DNA of 64,000 bases. Origin: Zeugodacus cucurbitae (taxonomy: Eukaryota; Arthropoda; Insecta; Diptera; Tephritidae). This document shows, in pieces, positions 46,652 to 57,118 of the stretch. Under the pieces are notes generated by a model, which saw nothing but the letters and a program-made list of their open reading frames with translations, was not told where the DNA came from and made no database searches. Position 1 is the stretch's first letter; every line of letters starts with the position of its first letter. Location of the stretch: the NCBI RefSeq assembly GCF_028554725.1, contig NC_071667.1, positions 71,091,001 to 71,155,000 on the forward strand, written 5' to 3'. The position numbers were made by a program, and so were the translations under genes.

Positions 46652-49464
46652 GCTAAAATGGGTGAACAAAAACAATTTTTTTCTGAAATATATTTTTTTA
46701 AAGAATAATTTAAATAATATAGCAAAAAAATTCAAGAAATTTATTTTTTCTATAATAACAATTTTCAACGTTATCATATCAATGGACTAAAAACCTTTAA
46801 CTCGAATACTCAAGCCTAGTATACATACAAGAATACATACAAACATATTTCGGGAAATAATTTTATTTATTTTGAATAATTTTAAAAACACTTCCTTCAT
46901 ATACGTGCTGAAACTATAAAAATAATATATGTATATTTCCTCAACATTCAAGGTGTACAATTTCACGTTTTCTAAAACGTTTAAAATTATTTTAATAATT
47001 TATGTTATACTTTATTATAAAAATTGAACTTAATAATTTAAAAATTTATTTTTAATTTTTTAATTCAATAATTTTCAAATTAGTTTTATTAAAAAATTTC
47101 AAATTTTTAATTATTTTTATTTTATATTTCACTTCAAGCGTACTATCATATTTTTTCCTGCACTCAAACTCTCAAACTACCTCGCCAATTACATTCCAAA
47201 TGAATGATCACATTATCCAAACTGCAACTCAAGATCTATTTAAATATGCCCACCTGTCGAAGTGACTGTGTGCAAGCATATTTGCATTTCGCAAGCAGAA
47301 TGCTGCCACATCAATCAATCAACAACAAACTTAACTCATTATACAAACTTTCATCCATCAATATATTGGAGCGCTGCGCCAGCCAGGCAGTAGGCGAGTG
47401 CTGGTTAATGGCGCTGAATATACAAACCGTTAAGTTGTTACATATTTTTCCAATTTTTTTGCTCTTACTTCTACTTTGCTGCGCGCCAAACTTTAATTGA
47501 AAAGCAAATTGAACTTCATTACCACAAAAGCTATTTGAGTAAGTTATTACAACAACAGCAACAACAAGCTGATAATCCGCAATAACAGCAAATACACTCA
47601 ATCGCTTGTAATAACTTGTATGGTTGAGTAATATAGATGTATATATGTAGCTGTGACACACCCATTTGCCAATAAGTAAGTGTTGTTGCACACATTTATG
47701 TTTATATTGTAAGGATTGCCTACTTTCAGGCGCTCCGGCGTTTAAATTTGAATATTTGCGGAAATTTTCATGCAACACCGAAGCATTGAGTACATCGCCG
47801 CACAGGTGTGGCACTATTGAAGTGCTGTTTGCACAACTGTGGCTGAATCGGTTTCGATATTGTAGCAGATATGTGTGCAATAACAACAACAAATGCGCTT
47901 GTGTTTGTTTGCTTAAGCAGCAACAGTGTGTTGAGTGTGATTAAGAAGAATCGAGCATTATTATTTGCAAGTGTGTGGGAGTGTGTGTGTGTTGTGTTGT
48001 CATGGCAATGCAAGTAGCAAGTTGCTTGAAGGTATTAGAGCTTATTTATACTTATGTGTATATATATTTACATAGCCGTGTATATATATATATGATGTTA
48101 TTGCAAAGGGAAAGAGTAAAAGTCGCGTTAAAGCTCATACATACATACATACATAGAGAAAGGCAATATCGTGAAAGCATGCATGGAGCTACACTACAAA
48201 ACTAACAAAAGCCGTTTGGACAGTTCGTCCCTCGTGTGTAGGTAAACAAATGTACGAGGCAATTGTAGCTCCGACATTCAAGCAATACACAGCGGATGGT
48301 CCAAAGACAAACTAACCGGAAAAGACATTAAAATGCACACACACACACACACATACGAAATTGTAAGCAAGCAATTGTTGCTATGGCTGATTGCAGCCAC
48401 AATGACACACACACACACACATAAGCACATACGCAACGGCAATCACATCATATATGTGTGCGTGTTTTCTTGGCAACAAGTCGCTCTCTTTGGGTCACTT
48501 AGACAATTGCCCGAGCGCTGTGCTGATAAAGAACTCAATATCCGTTCGACATTGCTGGCGGTTGGCCTGCGGCTTGGCGAATTGCGCTGTATACGAGTAC
48601 CTTATTCAGCATTTCGGTGCGGCCTTTGTACTGTGTGCTGTATGCGTGCCATCCCTTCCGGTTAAACAATGCAAATGAATTTATTAATTCCGCAAGGCAG
48701 CAACAGCAGCAACCGAAGCCATAGCCATTGCCAAGGAAATGAAGAAAAAATGCGTAAAACTGATAAAGCAAAATGAAATCGACAGCGCTGGTGAAAAATT
48801 GTTTCCTTCCAGCATTTTTCATTCGGTTGGCAAATCCTAGCGCTGTACGCTTTGCAGCCAGCGCTTTTTTATTTTTTATTTTTTATTTTTGGATTATTAG
48901 TTTATTTGTGTGTCTATTTATTTCATTTTGTTTATCGCTTTTCTGTTTTTTCGCTTCTTTTTTTTTTGGCTGCTGTTCGTTCGCTCGCGGTGCAATACAT
49001 TAATCCTTCATCTGTCGCTTTCATTGTTAATGTCCTTTGTAGCCAGCCACATCCATGTCTGCCTCTGTTTGTTGCATGTACTTTCGGCTTGGAAGTGTAT
49101 GTGTGTGTGTGTGTAGTGTTGGACTGGTGTGATATGATGGTAATTCAATTCGAAATCGATTGAAATGTAAATGTCGTTGTGCTCTGCTCTCTAGGAGTGT
49201 AGCAAAAAGATCATGACTTTTATGTACGGCTTGCCATTAATTCAGTGGAAAACGTTGAGGAAACGGATGAACGAATTAATGATTGAGTGACTGCAGCTAA
49301 TGTCGTAGTATATTCATTTGTATGTGTGTATGTATGTGGATGTGTGTATTGTATGCTTTTATTTGGCTTGGCTTGTCAAATTAACCGCTCTCGGTCGCAA
49401 AAAAGAGGTTAAAATAAAGGTATAAATAAAATAAAATAAAATAAAATAAGATAAAACAAGTAAG
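46652..49464. other. Unassigned non-coding DNA with CA/TG repeats
   Basis: (CA)n tracts at 48335-48353 and 48404-48421, TG tracts near 49098-49113, and a short (AAAAT)n at 49425-49460. The minus frame 47311-47892 starts at TTG, lacks splice context and was rejected. Confidence 0.55.
48335..48353. repeat. (CA)n dinucleotide microsatellite
   Basis: About nine uninterrupted CA units. Confidence 0.9.
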
Positions 49465-50550
49465 GAAGGGCTAAGTTCGGGTGTAACCGAACATTTTATA
49501 CTCTCGCAATTTATTTATTTAACTTTATTTATATTATATAATACACAATTTGACCCACATATTCGTCATATATATTGTATAAAGTCTATTGAAAGTTGGA
49601 AACCATAATATTAGGTTAGAAGCACCGAGGTCCTCGTGTTCAATATATGGGGCCTTGACAACCTATGGTTCGATTTCGGTGATTTTTAAAATCGGGCTGC
49701 CACACTATAAACGTAGTATTTGTGCAAAGTTCTGCATCGATATCTTTACTTGTTCTTACTTTATATATTGTAAAGTAAACGATTCAGATCGTCTTAAAAT
49801 TCTGGTATATAAGAAGTAGGCGTGGTTGTAAAGCGATTTGGCCTATTTTCACAACATATCATTAGGATGTAAATAAACTATTACAAACCAAGTTTCATTG
49901 AAATCGGTCGAGTAGTTCCTGAGTTCCTGCCTCGCCCATTTTCCATTTTGTAAAAAAATCTGAGTGCAGCTTCCATATATCATTTCTTTTGTGAAATTTG
50001 GTGTTTCTGACGTTCCTCGTTTGCGAGTTAACGCACTTTTAGTCATTTTCAACCTAACCTTTGTATGGGAGGTGGGCGTGGTTACAATCCGAGTAAATGG
50101 GCGTGGCCCCCCTACTAACTTGGGGGGAGGGGCCACGCCCACTTCCCCAAAAAAATTACATCCACATGTGCCCCTTCATAGTGCGATCCTTCATACCAAA
50201 TTTTATAGCTTTATTTACAGCTTAGTTATGGCACTTTAAGTGTTTTCGGTTTTCGCCATTTTGTGGGCGTGGCAGTGGTCCGATTACGCCCTTTTTCGAA
50301 CTTAACCTTCTTATGGTGCCAATAAATACGTCTTCCAAGTTTCATCAAGATATCTCAATTTGTACTCAAGTTACAGCTTGTACGGACGGACGGACAGACG
50401 GACAGACATCCGGATTTGAACTTTTCTCGTCACCCTGATCATTTTGATATATAACCCTATATCTAACTCGTTTAGTTTTAGGACTTACAACCAACCGTTA
50501 TGTGGACAAAACTATAATACTCTCGTAGCAACTTTGTTGCGAGAGTATAA
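49465..50550 (+). repeat. Dispersed ~1.1-kb repeat with ATACTCTCGCA ends
   Basis: Begins after an (AAAAT)n tract with a perfect hairpin GTTCGGGTGTAACCGAAC, then TTTATACTCTCGCA at about 49495. Near the end TGCGAGAGTATAAA at about 50538 is the exact inverse of that word. The interior has GGCGTGG boxes and a GC-rich palindrome at 50099-50140. A second copy in opposite orientation is at 58927-59745, with partial copies at 39640-40570 and 35640-36790. It has no coding frame. The class is unknown; a non-autonomous transposon is likely. Confidence 0.6.
50099..50140. repeat. GC-rich perfect inverted repeat
   Basis: GGGCGTGGCCCC and GGGGCCACGCCC form a 12-bp stem around an 18-base spacer, in an otherwise AT-rich region. 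It can form a stable hairpin in RNA or single-stranded DNA. Confidence 0.85.
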
Positions 50551-50767
50551 ATATTATATTACACTTATGGATTGCATAAATCATGTAACCAAGACATGGG
50601 ATACAGACGCCAAGAGCCAAAAAAAGCAAACTTCACCAAACAATTACAGAATACATATTTGAACGTATTTAAATAAAACGTTATGCGTTAAAACAGCGTA
50701 TAAATCTATATTTTCCAGCTTTTTAAACAATTGTATGTTTTAATGAAAATTCTATAATATAATCGAA

Positions 50768-50827
50768 TCTTTCTAACTCGAAGTTTTTTTGTGGATTATG
50801 GTGATTCGAGTTAGAGAAGTTCCACTG
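50768..50827. mobile_element. Pogo-like MITE fragment (3' half)
   Basis: Matches the right third of 46014-46185: CTAACTCGAAGTTTTTTTG, ATTCGAGTTAGAG and the terminal GTTCCACTG-TA. The left half is missing. Confidence 0.7.
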
Positions 50828-51729
50828 TAAAATAAAGAATTAAGAAAAAGCGATAAAGAGTCTAATAAAACGTCTCCTCGCTAGACTAAATCCATAATAA
50901 ATTCCACCGAGTTTTACGCCGATTTTTGTGAATTTTTCTAACAACACAGGTGCTTATATTTATTACATTTTCATTTTGAATAATTTTACCACATAAAATC
51001 AACATATTTATTCACCGTAATTAATAACACTCCAAGCTACTTGTGTGTTGCCGCAAAATGATAGCTAAGCAACATTGAAAATTCGAAATAAATTTTGCCA
51101 ACCATGAAAGCACTTGTTGATGGTAATTTATATTGAAATAAACTATAATATAACGGTATAATGTTTGGATATTTTAATGGATTTGTGTTGTGCAAATATG
51201 ACCATGTCGAAAATCGTTAATTATATTTGATAGGCGCCTAATGTTATGCTAATAAAATTTATCGATACGGATGTGTGTTAAACTAGGCGATTATTACATG
51301 TTTTCGGCAATATATAAATTCAGTGTTAGTGGATGTTTAGTGGAAGTAGTTGGGTCTGACTAAATACAGGGTGTTCTTAGGTAGTGATACTGACTATGAA
51401 AGGCTGTTCTTCTTACTTTTTTGAAGCCCTTTGATATTAAGCGACTTACCAAACACCAATATTTAAACAGGGTTCAGAGTGTCTTAGATATATATTTTTT
51501 TTTTCGGAAGATCCCAATAATTTATTGGAAATCTAATCGAATCAACTTCCAAATAAATCCACACCACTTTTTTGTTCTAAACTTTGGTGGCTAACATATA
51601 CTTGTAAATCGCGTCCATCAGAACGAATCCAATTAAAGCATAATTAACAACAACGAAATAGCAGATGAACTACATTCTAATTACCATTTTGGTGTTTTTG
51701 TTCTTTTTTCCACATTTTGCATTTTACAG
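50828..51729. other. Intron/intergenic DNA upstream of the 51.7 kb exon
   Basis: AT-rich. TACAGGGTGTTCTTAGG at about 51366 resembles a Tc1/mariner end, but no partner was found. Ends in the acceptor TTTTTTCCACATTTTGCATTTTACAG. Confidence 0.45.
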
Positions 51730-52665
51730 GCGTCTGGTATAACAGTGACCATCGCGATTGGGTTCGTATTGCTGGCCGATAGTACCCGCTTTACCCTGCT
51801 AAGGGGTTGAGACCGTTATCACTGCGCAAGCCATCATTTACCAGCAGCAGCAGCGGTAGCATCAACGCTTGTCCACCCCCACCACCCACACCGCACAGCG
51901 CCGGCAGCCACTGCACCAACACCAGCACCAGTAACAACTACAACTACAATAACAGTAACACAAACAGCACAGCAACAACCACCAGTAGCCATCACGGCCA
52001 AGTAGGCGCAGCCACACACAACAATCACACCAACCAACACAACCGAACGAAAGGTGGCAGTACAACAACAACAACACATTCAACAGACGCGCTAGGCACA
52101 CCAACAGCAACAGGCAGGGGCAATTCACCAGGCAATCCATTGCAGGTGAAATATTTTGAATTCCCACCAAATCTCACGCTACTAGCCACCGGTTCAACAC
52201 CATCGCTGGCGACAACAACAGCCGTAGCTTTAGCAGCATCCACCACAAGCACCCCTGCACTCACATCCGCCACAAATTCACCCAAAAATTTCTACCATCA
52301 ACCACAACATCACTCACACTATTACCAACCGCATTTACACCAGCATCAACACCAACACGCGCACCATCAGCATCAGCATCACCATTCCAACAAAGCCAAC
52401 ACACATCAACAGCCGCAACAGCAAATAGCACAAGAACAGTCACGCTACCACAACCACCAACACCACGCAAAGCAAACGCGTGCCGATTTCGACGCCGACT
52501 TTAGCAGCGAAGCCGAAGAGCAACAACTCAGTCCGCCGCCACTCCTCAACGAAGGGAGTGTAGAAGTCGTTTTAGCCACGCCACCAGCAAACAAAATGGG
52601 TCGACGCGAGATTAAGCGTTCCAACACCAGCGGTTCCACCATAAAATCCTACGATGGTGGTAGCG
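51730..52665 (+). CDS. Long low-complexity coding exon of an unidentified + strand gene
   Basis: An acceptor (pyrimidine-rich, ending TTTTACAG) precedes an exon that ends at the consensus donor GGTAGCG|GTAAGT (phase 1). The frame is open from 51783 to the donor, about 294 codons: LRPLSLRKPSFTSSSSGS, a Pro run, then Thr/Asn-, His/Gln-rich stretches, and a more complex acidic-to-basic end (FDADFSSEAEEQQLSPPPLL, EVVLATPPANKMGRREIKRS, NTSGSTIKSYDGGS). The same frame is also open from the acceptor to a TAG at 51780-51782. The first in-frame ATG is 52596, with the good fly context ACAAAATGG. Thus translation may start there, or upstream if another exon or acceptor supplies the start. The basic Ser/Thr-rich end suggests a phosphoregulated cytosolic N-terminus. 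The protein is not recognised; the minus frames here are shadows. Confidence 0.65.
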
Positions 52666-53229
52666 GTAAGTCTGCAAAAATAACTGTAAATATATGCTTT
52701 GTGTTGGTATGCAAATTGGGAAAATAGTGTAATGACGGAATGTGTTTGTGTGGTTGCTGCCATATGCGGGCAACAGGTAACCGAGTGCATTCATTCGAAA
52801 TGAGTTTATTACAGTGCACATATGTACTTAGTTGCAGGAGAGTGCTGGTGTATGAGTATATTAAACAGTAAGCAGGAATTGGGAGAGTAGAGGCACTTGT
52901 TTGCAGTCTGATTATTTTTCTGTTGGCCACTATGAATCTATAACTATAAATATCCCTCGAAAAAGTTTTTATTTACAAAAAGATTTTTACAATAAAAATA
53001 TGGATAAATAAATCAATATTGTCAGCTTTGAAATCTACAAAAAAAACTATTTTCAATTTGAGTGAAAAGTAGTCAGCAAAGCACTCACTTATTCCCTACA
53101 AGCCTCTGCTACACCCGAACAGAGATACATCTTCACTTGAGATGAACAAAAAGGTTAAATATAATGATGAACTATAGTAATTCAGTGTCTTCGAGCGTGG
53201 TTGAAAACGAAAACCTCTAATAGCTTCTG

Positions 53230-53580
53230 ATGAGAATCTTCCGAATATGTAATAAAAAAGGGAGCTCGTCCAAAAATAGCATAGACACAGCCACACTGAA
53301 AAAAATGTTAAAGGTCTTACAGTATTTATTGGTTTTGTGGTCGCTGAATCCAAAGTCAATTTAACATCATCAGAAGAGGGGTTTGACATTACCCCAAAAA
53401 ACCAATATACTGAGAATCTTCCGAATATATGTATAGTGAAAAAGTGTTTCTTCATAACATCGCATAGATTACACAGTCACATAAAAAATTGTTTCTGACC
53501 TGAGGGTCTTACTGTACCTAATTAGTTTGGGGTCGCTGAGATGATGAGGATTCTGATATAATCCCTAAAAACCAATAGAG
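53230..53580. repeat. Diverged tandem duplication, ~180-bp unit
   Basis: TGAGAATCTTCCGAATAT occurs at about 53232 and 53411, followed in each unit by an AAAAA..GTTTCTTC/AGCTCGTC segment, a CACAGTCACA/CACAGCCACA word and GGTCTTAC[A/T]GTA...GGTCGCTGA. The two units are clearly related but diverged. Confidence 0.65.
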
Positions 53581-55893
53581 CAGCTTTTGTAAAAATTCAT
53601 CGGATTCGCTTGAAACTCACTATTCGGGGGTTTTCAAGGTCGCTAATTACGAGTCCGGTGTCGATTTCTCAAAATTCAAAATCGAGGTATCCAATTACGA
53701 ATTTACTTTTCCAAAATTCAAAATGGCGGACCAATATGGCGGACAAATTTTAAAGAATCCGTCCAACAGAACAGGGTCTTACTAGCGGGTAATAACCTTG
53801 TCACCTCTCCTTTCGCTAGTATAGATGGATAGGCCTCTAAGGATCGTGTACTCCGATGGAATCTCTTATCATTGCGGTTAAATCACTGTCACAGTCTCAC
53901 TCAAGCATATGACAACTAATCATATAGAGAAAAACTATAAATTAGAAGATGATCTTATTTACCTTCAATTAACATGAATAATATCCTTCAAATTTAAGAA
54001 CTTTATCTCATTGTATTCGAAAATATTCACAACTCATTTCAGCTACTTAATTTTTTATATGCAGATTAAGTGGAGCCCTTCAAGCTCGCTCAAAGTTAGA
54101 AAGTTGGCTCTCATATAAACAAGGAATTACTAAATTTTTTCATACATGACCTAGACAACCACTCATAAGCACCCATAACTTCAGCAACATTTCCTCATCT
54201 AAACAAAAACTTACTCATATATTCCTAATACGACCTAAACAATAATTTATGATACCTTATGATTGATAACTTAAAATAGAACTTTATTCATTTCTTGGAA
54301 AAGCTGGTTTCTTTACATAATTTCAACCAAACATCTGCTATATTTACATGAAGCGATAAATATTTACTCAGTGAATAAAAAAAACATTTAGTGGTTTTTT
54401 TATAGCAGATAGTAATTATTTATCACACACCAACAACAAGTACTAATAATAACTACTTCCTAGTTACGTCAAGAGATGAATGAAACTTTGTGCTGACTCA
54501 TGATGGGAAAGAATACTTATCATATTACTCAGTTACTCACTACACAGTAGTGCATAGAGCAGTTCTTTATCATAGGGTCTTTCTAAATTACGAAATGAAT
54601 TATTTACATTGTAAATGTTTTCTAATGAGTCAAAGACTTCTTAATGGGCTCGTCTTACGAATTCCACTGAATTTAAGCAGAATTCTAGATAAATACTAAA
54701 ATATAATAGAAATACAATAGAAATTTCTACTGAGAAAATAACCATTCCTTGTGTAATAAGCGTGTTGTCAGATCTATTAACAATGAATGAAAGTAAACTC
54801 AACTGATTCGGTTTAACTTTCACTTTTACGCTGAAACCAAGCCAATAAATTCTAGGTGATTGAATCGATTCAACGACAGTGTTTAACAATACTTACACAC
54901 TAAGTGGGGAATATTAGTTTATTCATAAAAATTCTGCATTCTCAAAACACAAAACAACCAACCCTACTAACACAATATCCACTAACGTCACACTAAGTCA
55001 ACTATCGGATTAGGTATTTTCTATTGCAACAACACTGCAGGTGTACTTAATTGACAGCGTGACCAACGCTTAATTGATGCAGCCTGAGCCAGTCTCGCTT
55101 AGGCTAACCTAACACCAAACTAATGAGTTTTCTGCGCCCGAAGCGTAATCAAATGGGTGGTGAAACGGCACGCGGTTGCGTAAACTGTCCCTAAACCAGT
55201 ATTAAGAGTCGGTTAAAAGCAGTTTAATATGGACAAATGATAGATAAGCTCATTGATGTTCAGTAATAATATATGTATATATGTAATATGCGTAGCGCGG
55301 TTCGGCAAGACTGATGGCTATGCTGTAGGAAATGAGGGGTATATCAATTTGACCGATAATAATGCTGTTATACAATGAGTATTTCGAGCGCAAGCATAAA
55401 GTATATGCGCTTATCTATAAGTTCTGATAAGTATATATGTACGTATAAACATATGTATCTGAAGGCGGTATATCTTACGTAATAAGTGGGTCTTTTGTAC
55501 AAATAAATATGTTTTTTAAGATAATGACTATCGACAGTGAGGGTCAATGATCTCTTTAATTTTATGGCATTCTTCGTGAACTGATTGACGAATATCATTT
55601 CAAAAAAAGGGTTGCTGTAAAGGATTTCGGTAATTTTATAATATTTTTCTTTTTTAATTTGACGTCGTCAGAAACATACCTCCTCTCTTAAAAAGCAAAG
55701 AAAGCGAATATTTCAATTGTATGCTATTTGGTAGACCTCAGCCGACTCAAACGGCTGTACTAGATGAAATTTCTTACCACACTTTTACTAACCGTTCTCT
55801 GTATATCGTTCGACATAAAACCAAATAGAACTCCTTATCAGTTATATGTGTACTAGGGAGTGATTTTATGCATTTTTGATACGTAGTGATTTC

Positions 55894-56210
55894 AAAATGA
55901 ACTGGGGACACATTTGTAGAATATAGTTACATATATGTGGTGAATTTCTGAAACTCAACTCATTCAATATTATAGCAATCAAAGAGAGGTAGGAGTGGTT
56001 ATCGGCCGACTTAACTATTAAAACACTGTAGTATAATGTGGAAAAATGAACTGGGGACTAATTTTCAGTACTTGTGGTGTACAGCTACATATCTGTGGTG
56101 AATTTCTGAAGTTCAACTCATTCAATATTACAGCCTGAAATAGTAATAAAAGAGAGATAGGTGTGGTTATCGTCCGAATTCACTATTAAAACACTGTTGT
56201 ATAATGTGGT
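55894..56210. repeat. Tandem duplication, ~150-bp unit
   Basis: AAATGAACTGGGGAC at about 55896 and 56045, GTGGTGAATTTCTGAA, CAACTCATTCAATATTA and ACTATTAAAACACTGT occur in the same order in both units. The second unit has a small insertion. Confidence 0.8.
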
Positions 56211-56828
56211 AATATTGTAGATACTCACCACACTTGGGTAAGAAACCTGTACTAATTTATACCCTTTATGAGATACAATATTTCCTTTGCAAAAAAACTG
56301 ATGAAGGCATCGAAATACAACGTAGATTCAGGTATTTTTCTCTTTCTCTATCTCTCTCTCTCTCTCGTCGTGTAGGTTACACTTCCTACTCAAAGGCATT
56401 ATAATTTGGCACAATGCGCTATGATGATATTTTCACCTTTTACAAATAAAAATTCTTAATTCTTTTTGAGGCACTCAAATAAAGTATATATTTTTTATTT
56501 TGTTTTCTATTTATTGCTTCTTAATTGAACAGCATATATTCAAGCAAAAACAATTATACACTAACTTAAAGTTTATGTAATTGCATAAATTAACATATAA
56601 AAAACCGTTAGCAATTTTAAATAAAATCTCTTTTTTTTTATAAAAAAATATAGCATCAGTAAAAACGGTAAAATTAGAATTAAATTATAAAAAATAAAAA
56701 TGAAAAAAAAATAAAAAACATAAAAACAGCGCACAATAACTTAAACTTACAAACTAGGCTATGGTTAATAAATGCTTTGTGACAACTTTAAATACTAGTA
56801 ACTGCAATATGTTCGACGATGTTTCGTT

Positions 56829-57118
56829 CTAATCGTATTGTTTACTCAGAAAGTCGATGACATTGTCGCGTATATTGTCCGCACAAGGATTCAAATTCCA
56901 AAAGACCAAATTACAACCATAGCGTTGGAAGCAGCCATAACGCACCGCGGAATCGTTGGGCGCGCAGCAGCTGGCTATAGCCCACACACAGGCGGTGGAG
57001 GCGGGAGCCGATGTGGGTGTTGGCGGTGTGGGCACTTTAAAGATGGGCGCTTCCGTTACGACGGGATCAGAAATAGGTCTTGAATCAAACGAAGCTGCTC
57101 CCTGGTCTCTTGGGGCTG
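56829..57118 (-). CDS. Secreted Cys-domain gene, terminal exon (six-Cys domain)
   Basis: The acceptor is a tandem AAGCAG (NAGNAG), so the exon may start at 57118 or 57115, adding or dropping one residue. Encodes a Pro/Thr-rich segment and then the Cys domain: six Cys with WAIASCC, RYGCFQRYGC and FWNLNPC signatures, ending KQYD and TAG at 56831-56829. Confidence 0.85.

Larger units (their letters stand above)
52666..56828. other. Presumed intron of the + strand gene; tandem duplications
   Basis: Starts with GTAAGT and holds two local tandem duplications (53230-53580 and 55894-56210), a segment with 'AAAATTCAAAATGGCGGACC' words near 53700-53750, and a TC tract at 56349-56366. No exon seen. Confidence 0.45.

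Noticed and set aside
47311..47892. 193-codon minus-strand frame
   Set aside because: Starts at TTG and has no motif or splice context; + strand frames overlap it equally well.
51834..52642. Minus-strand Cys/Val-rich frames over the 51.7-kb exon
   Set aside because: Antisense shadows of Thr/Asn/His/Gln-rich coding sequence.
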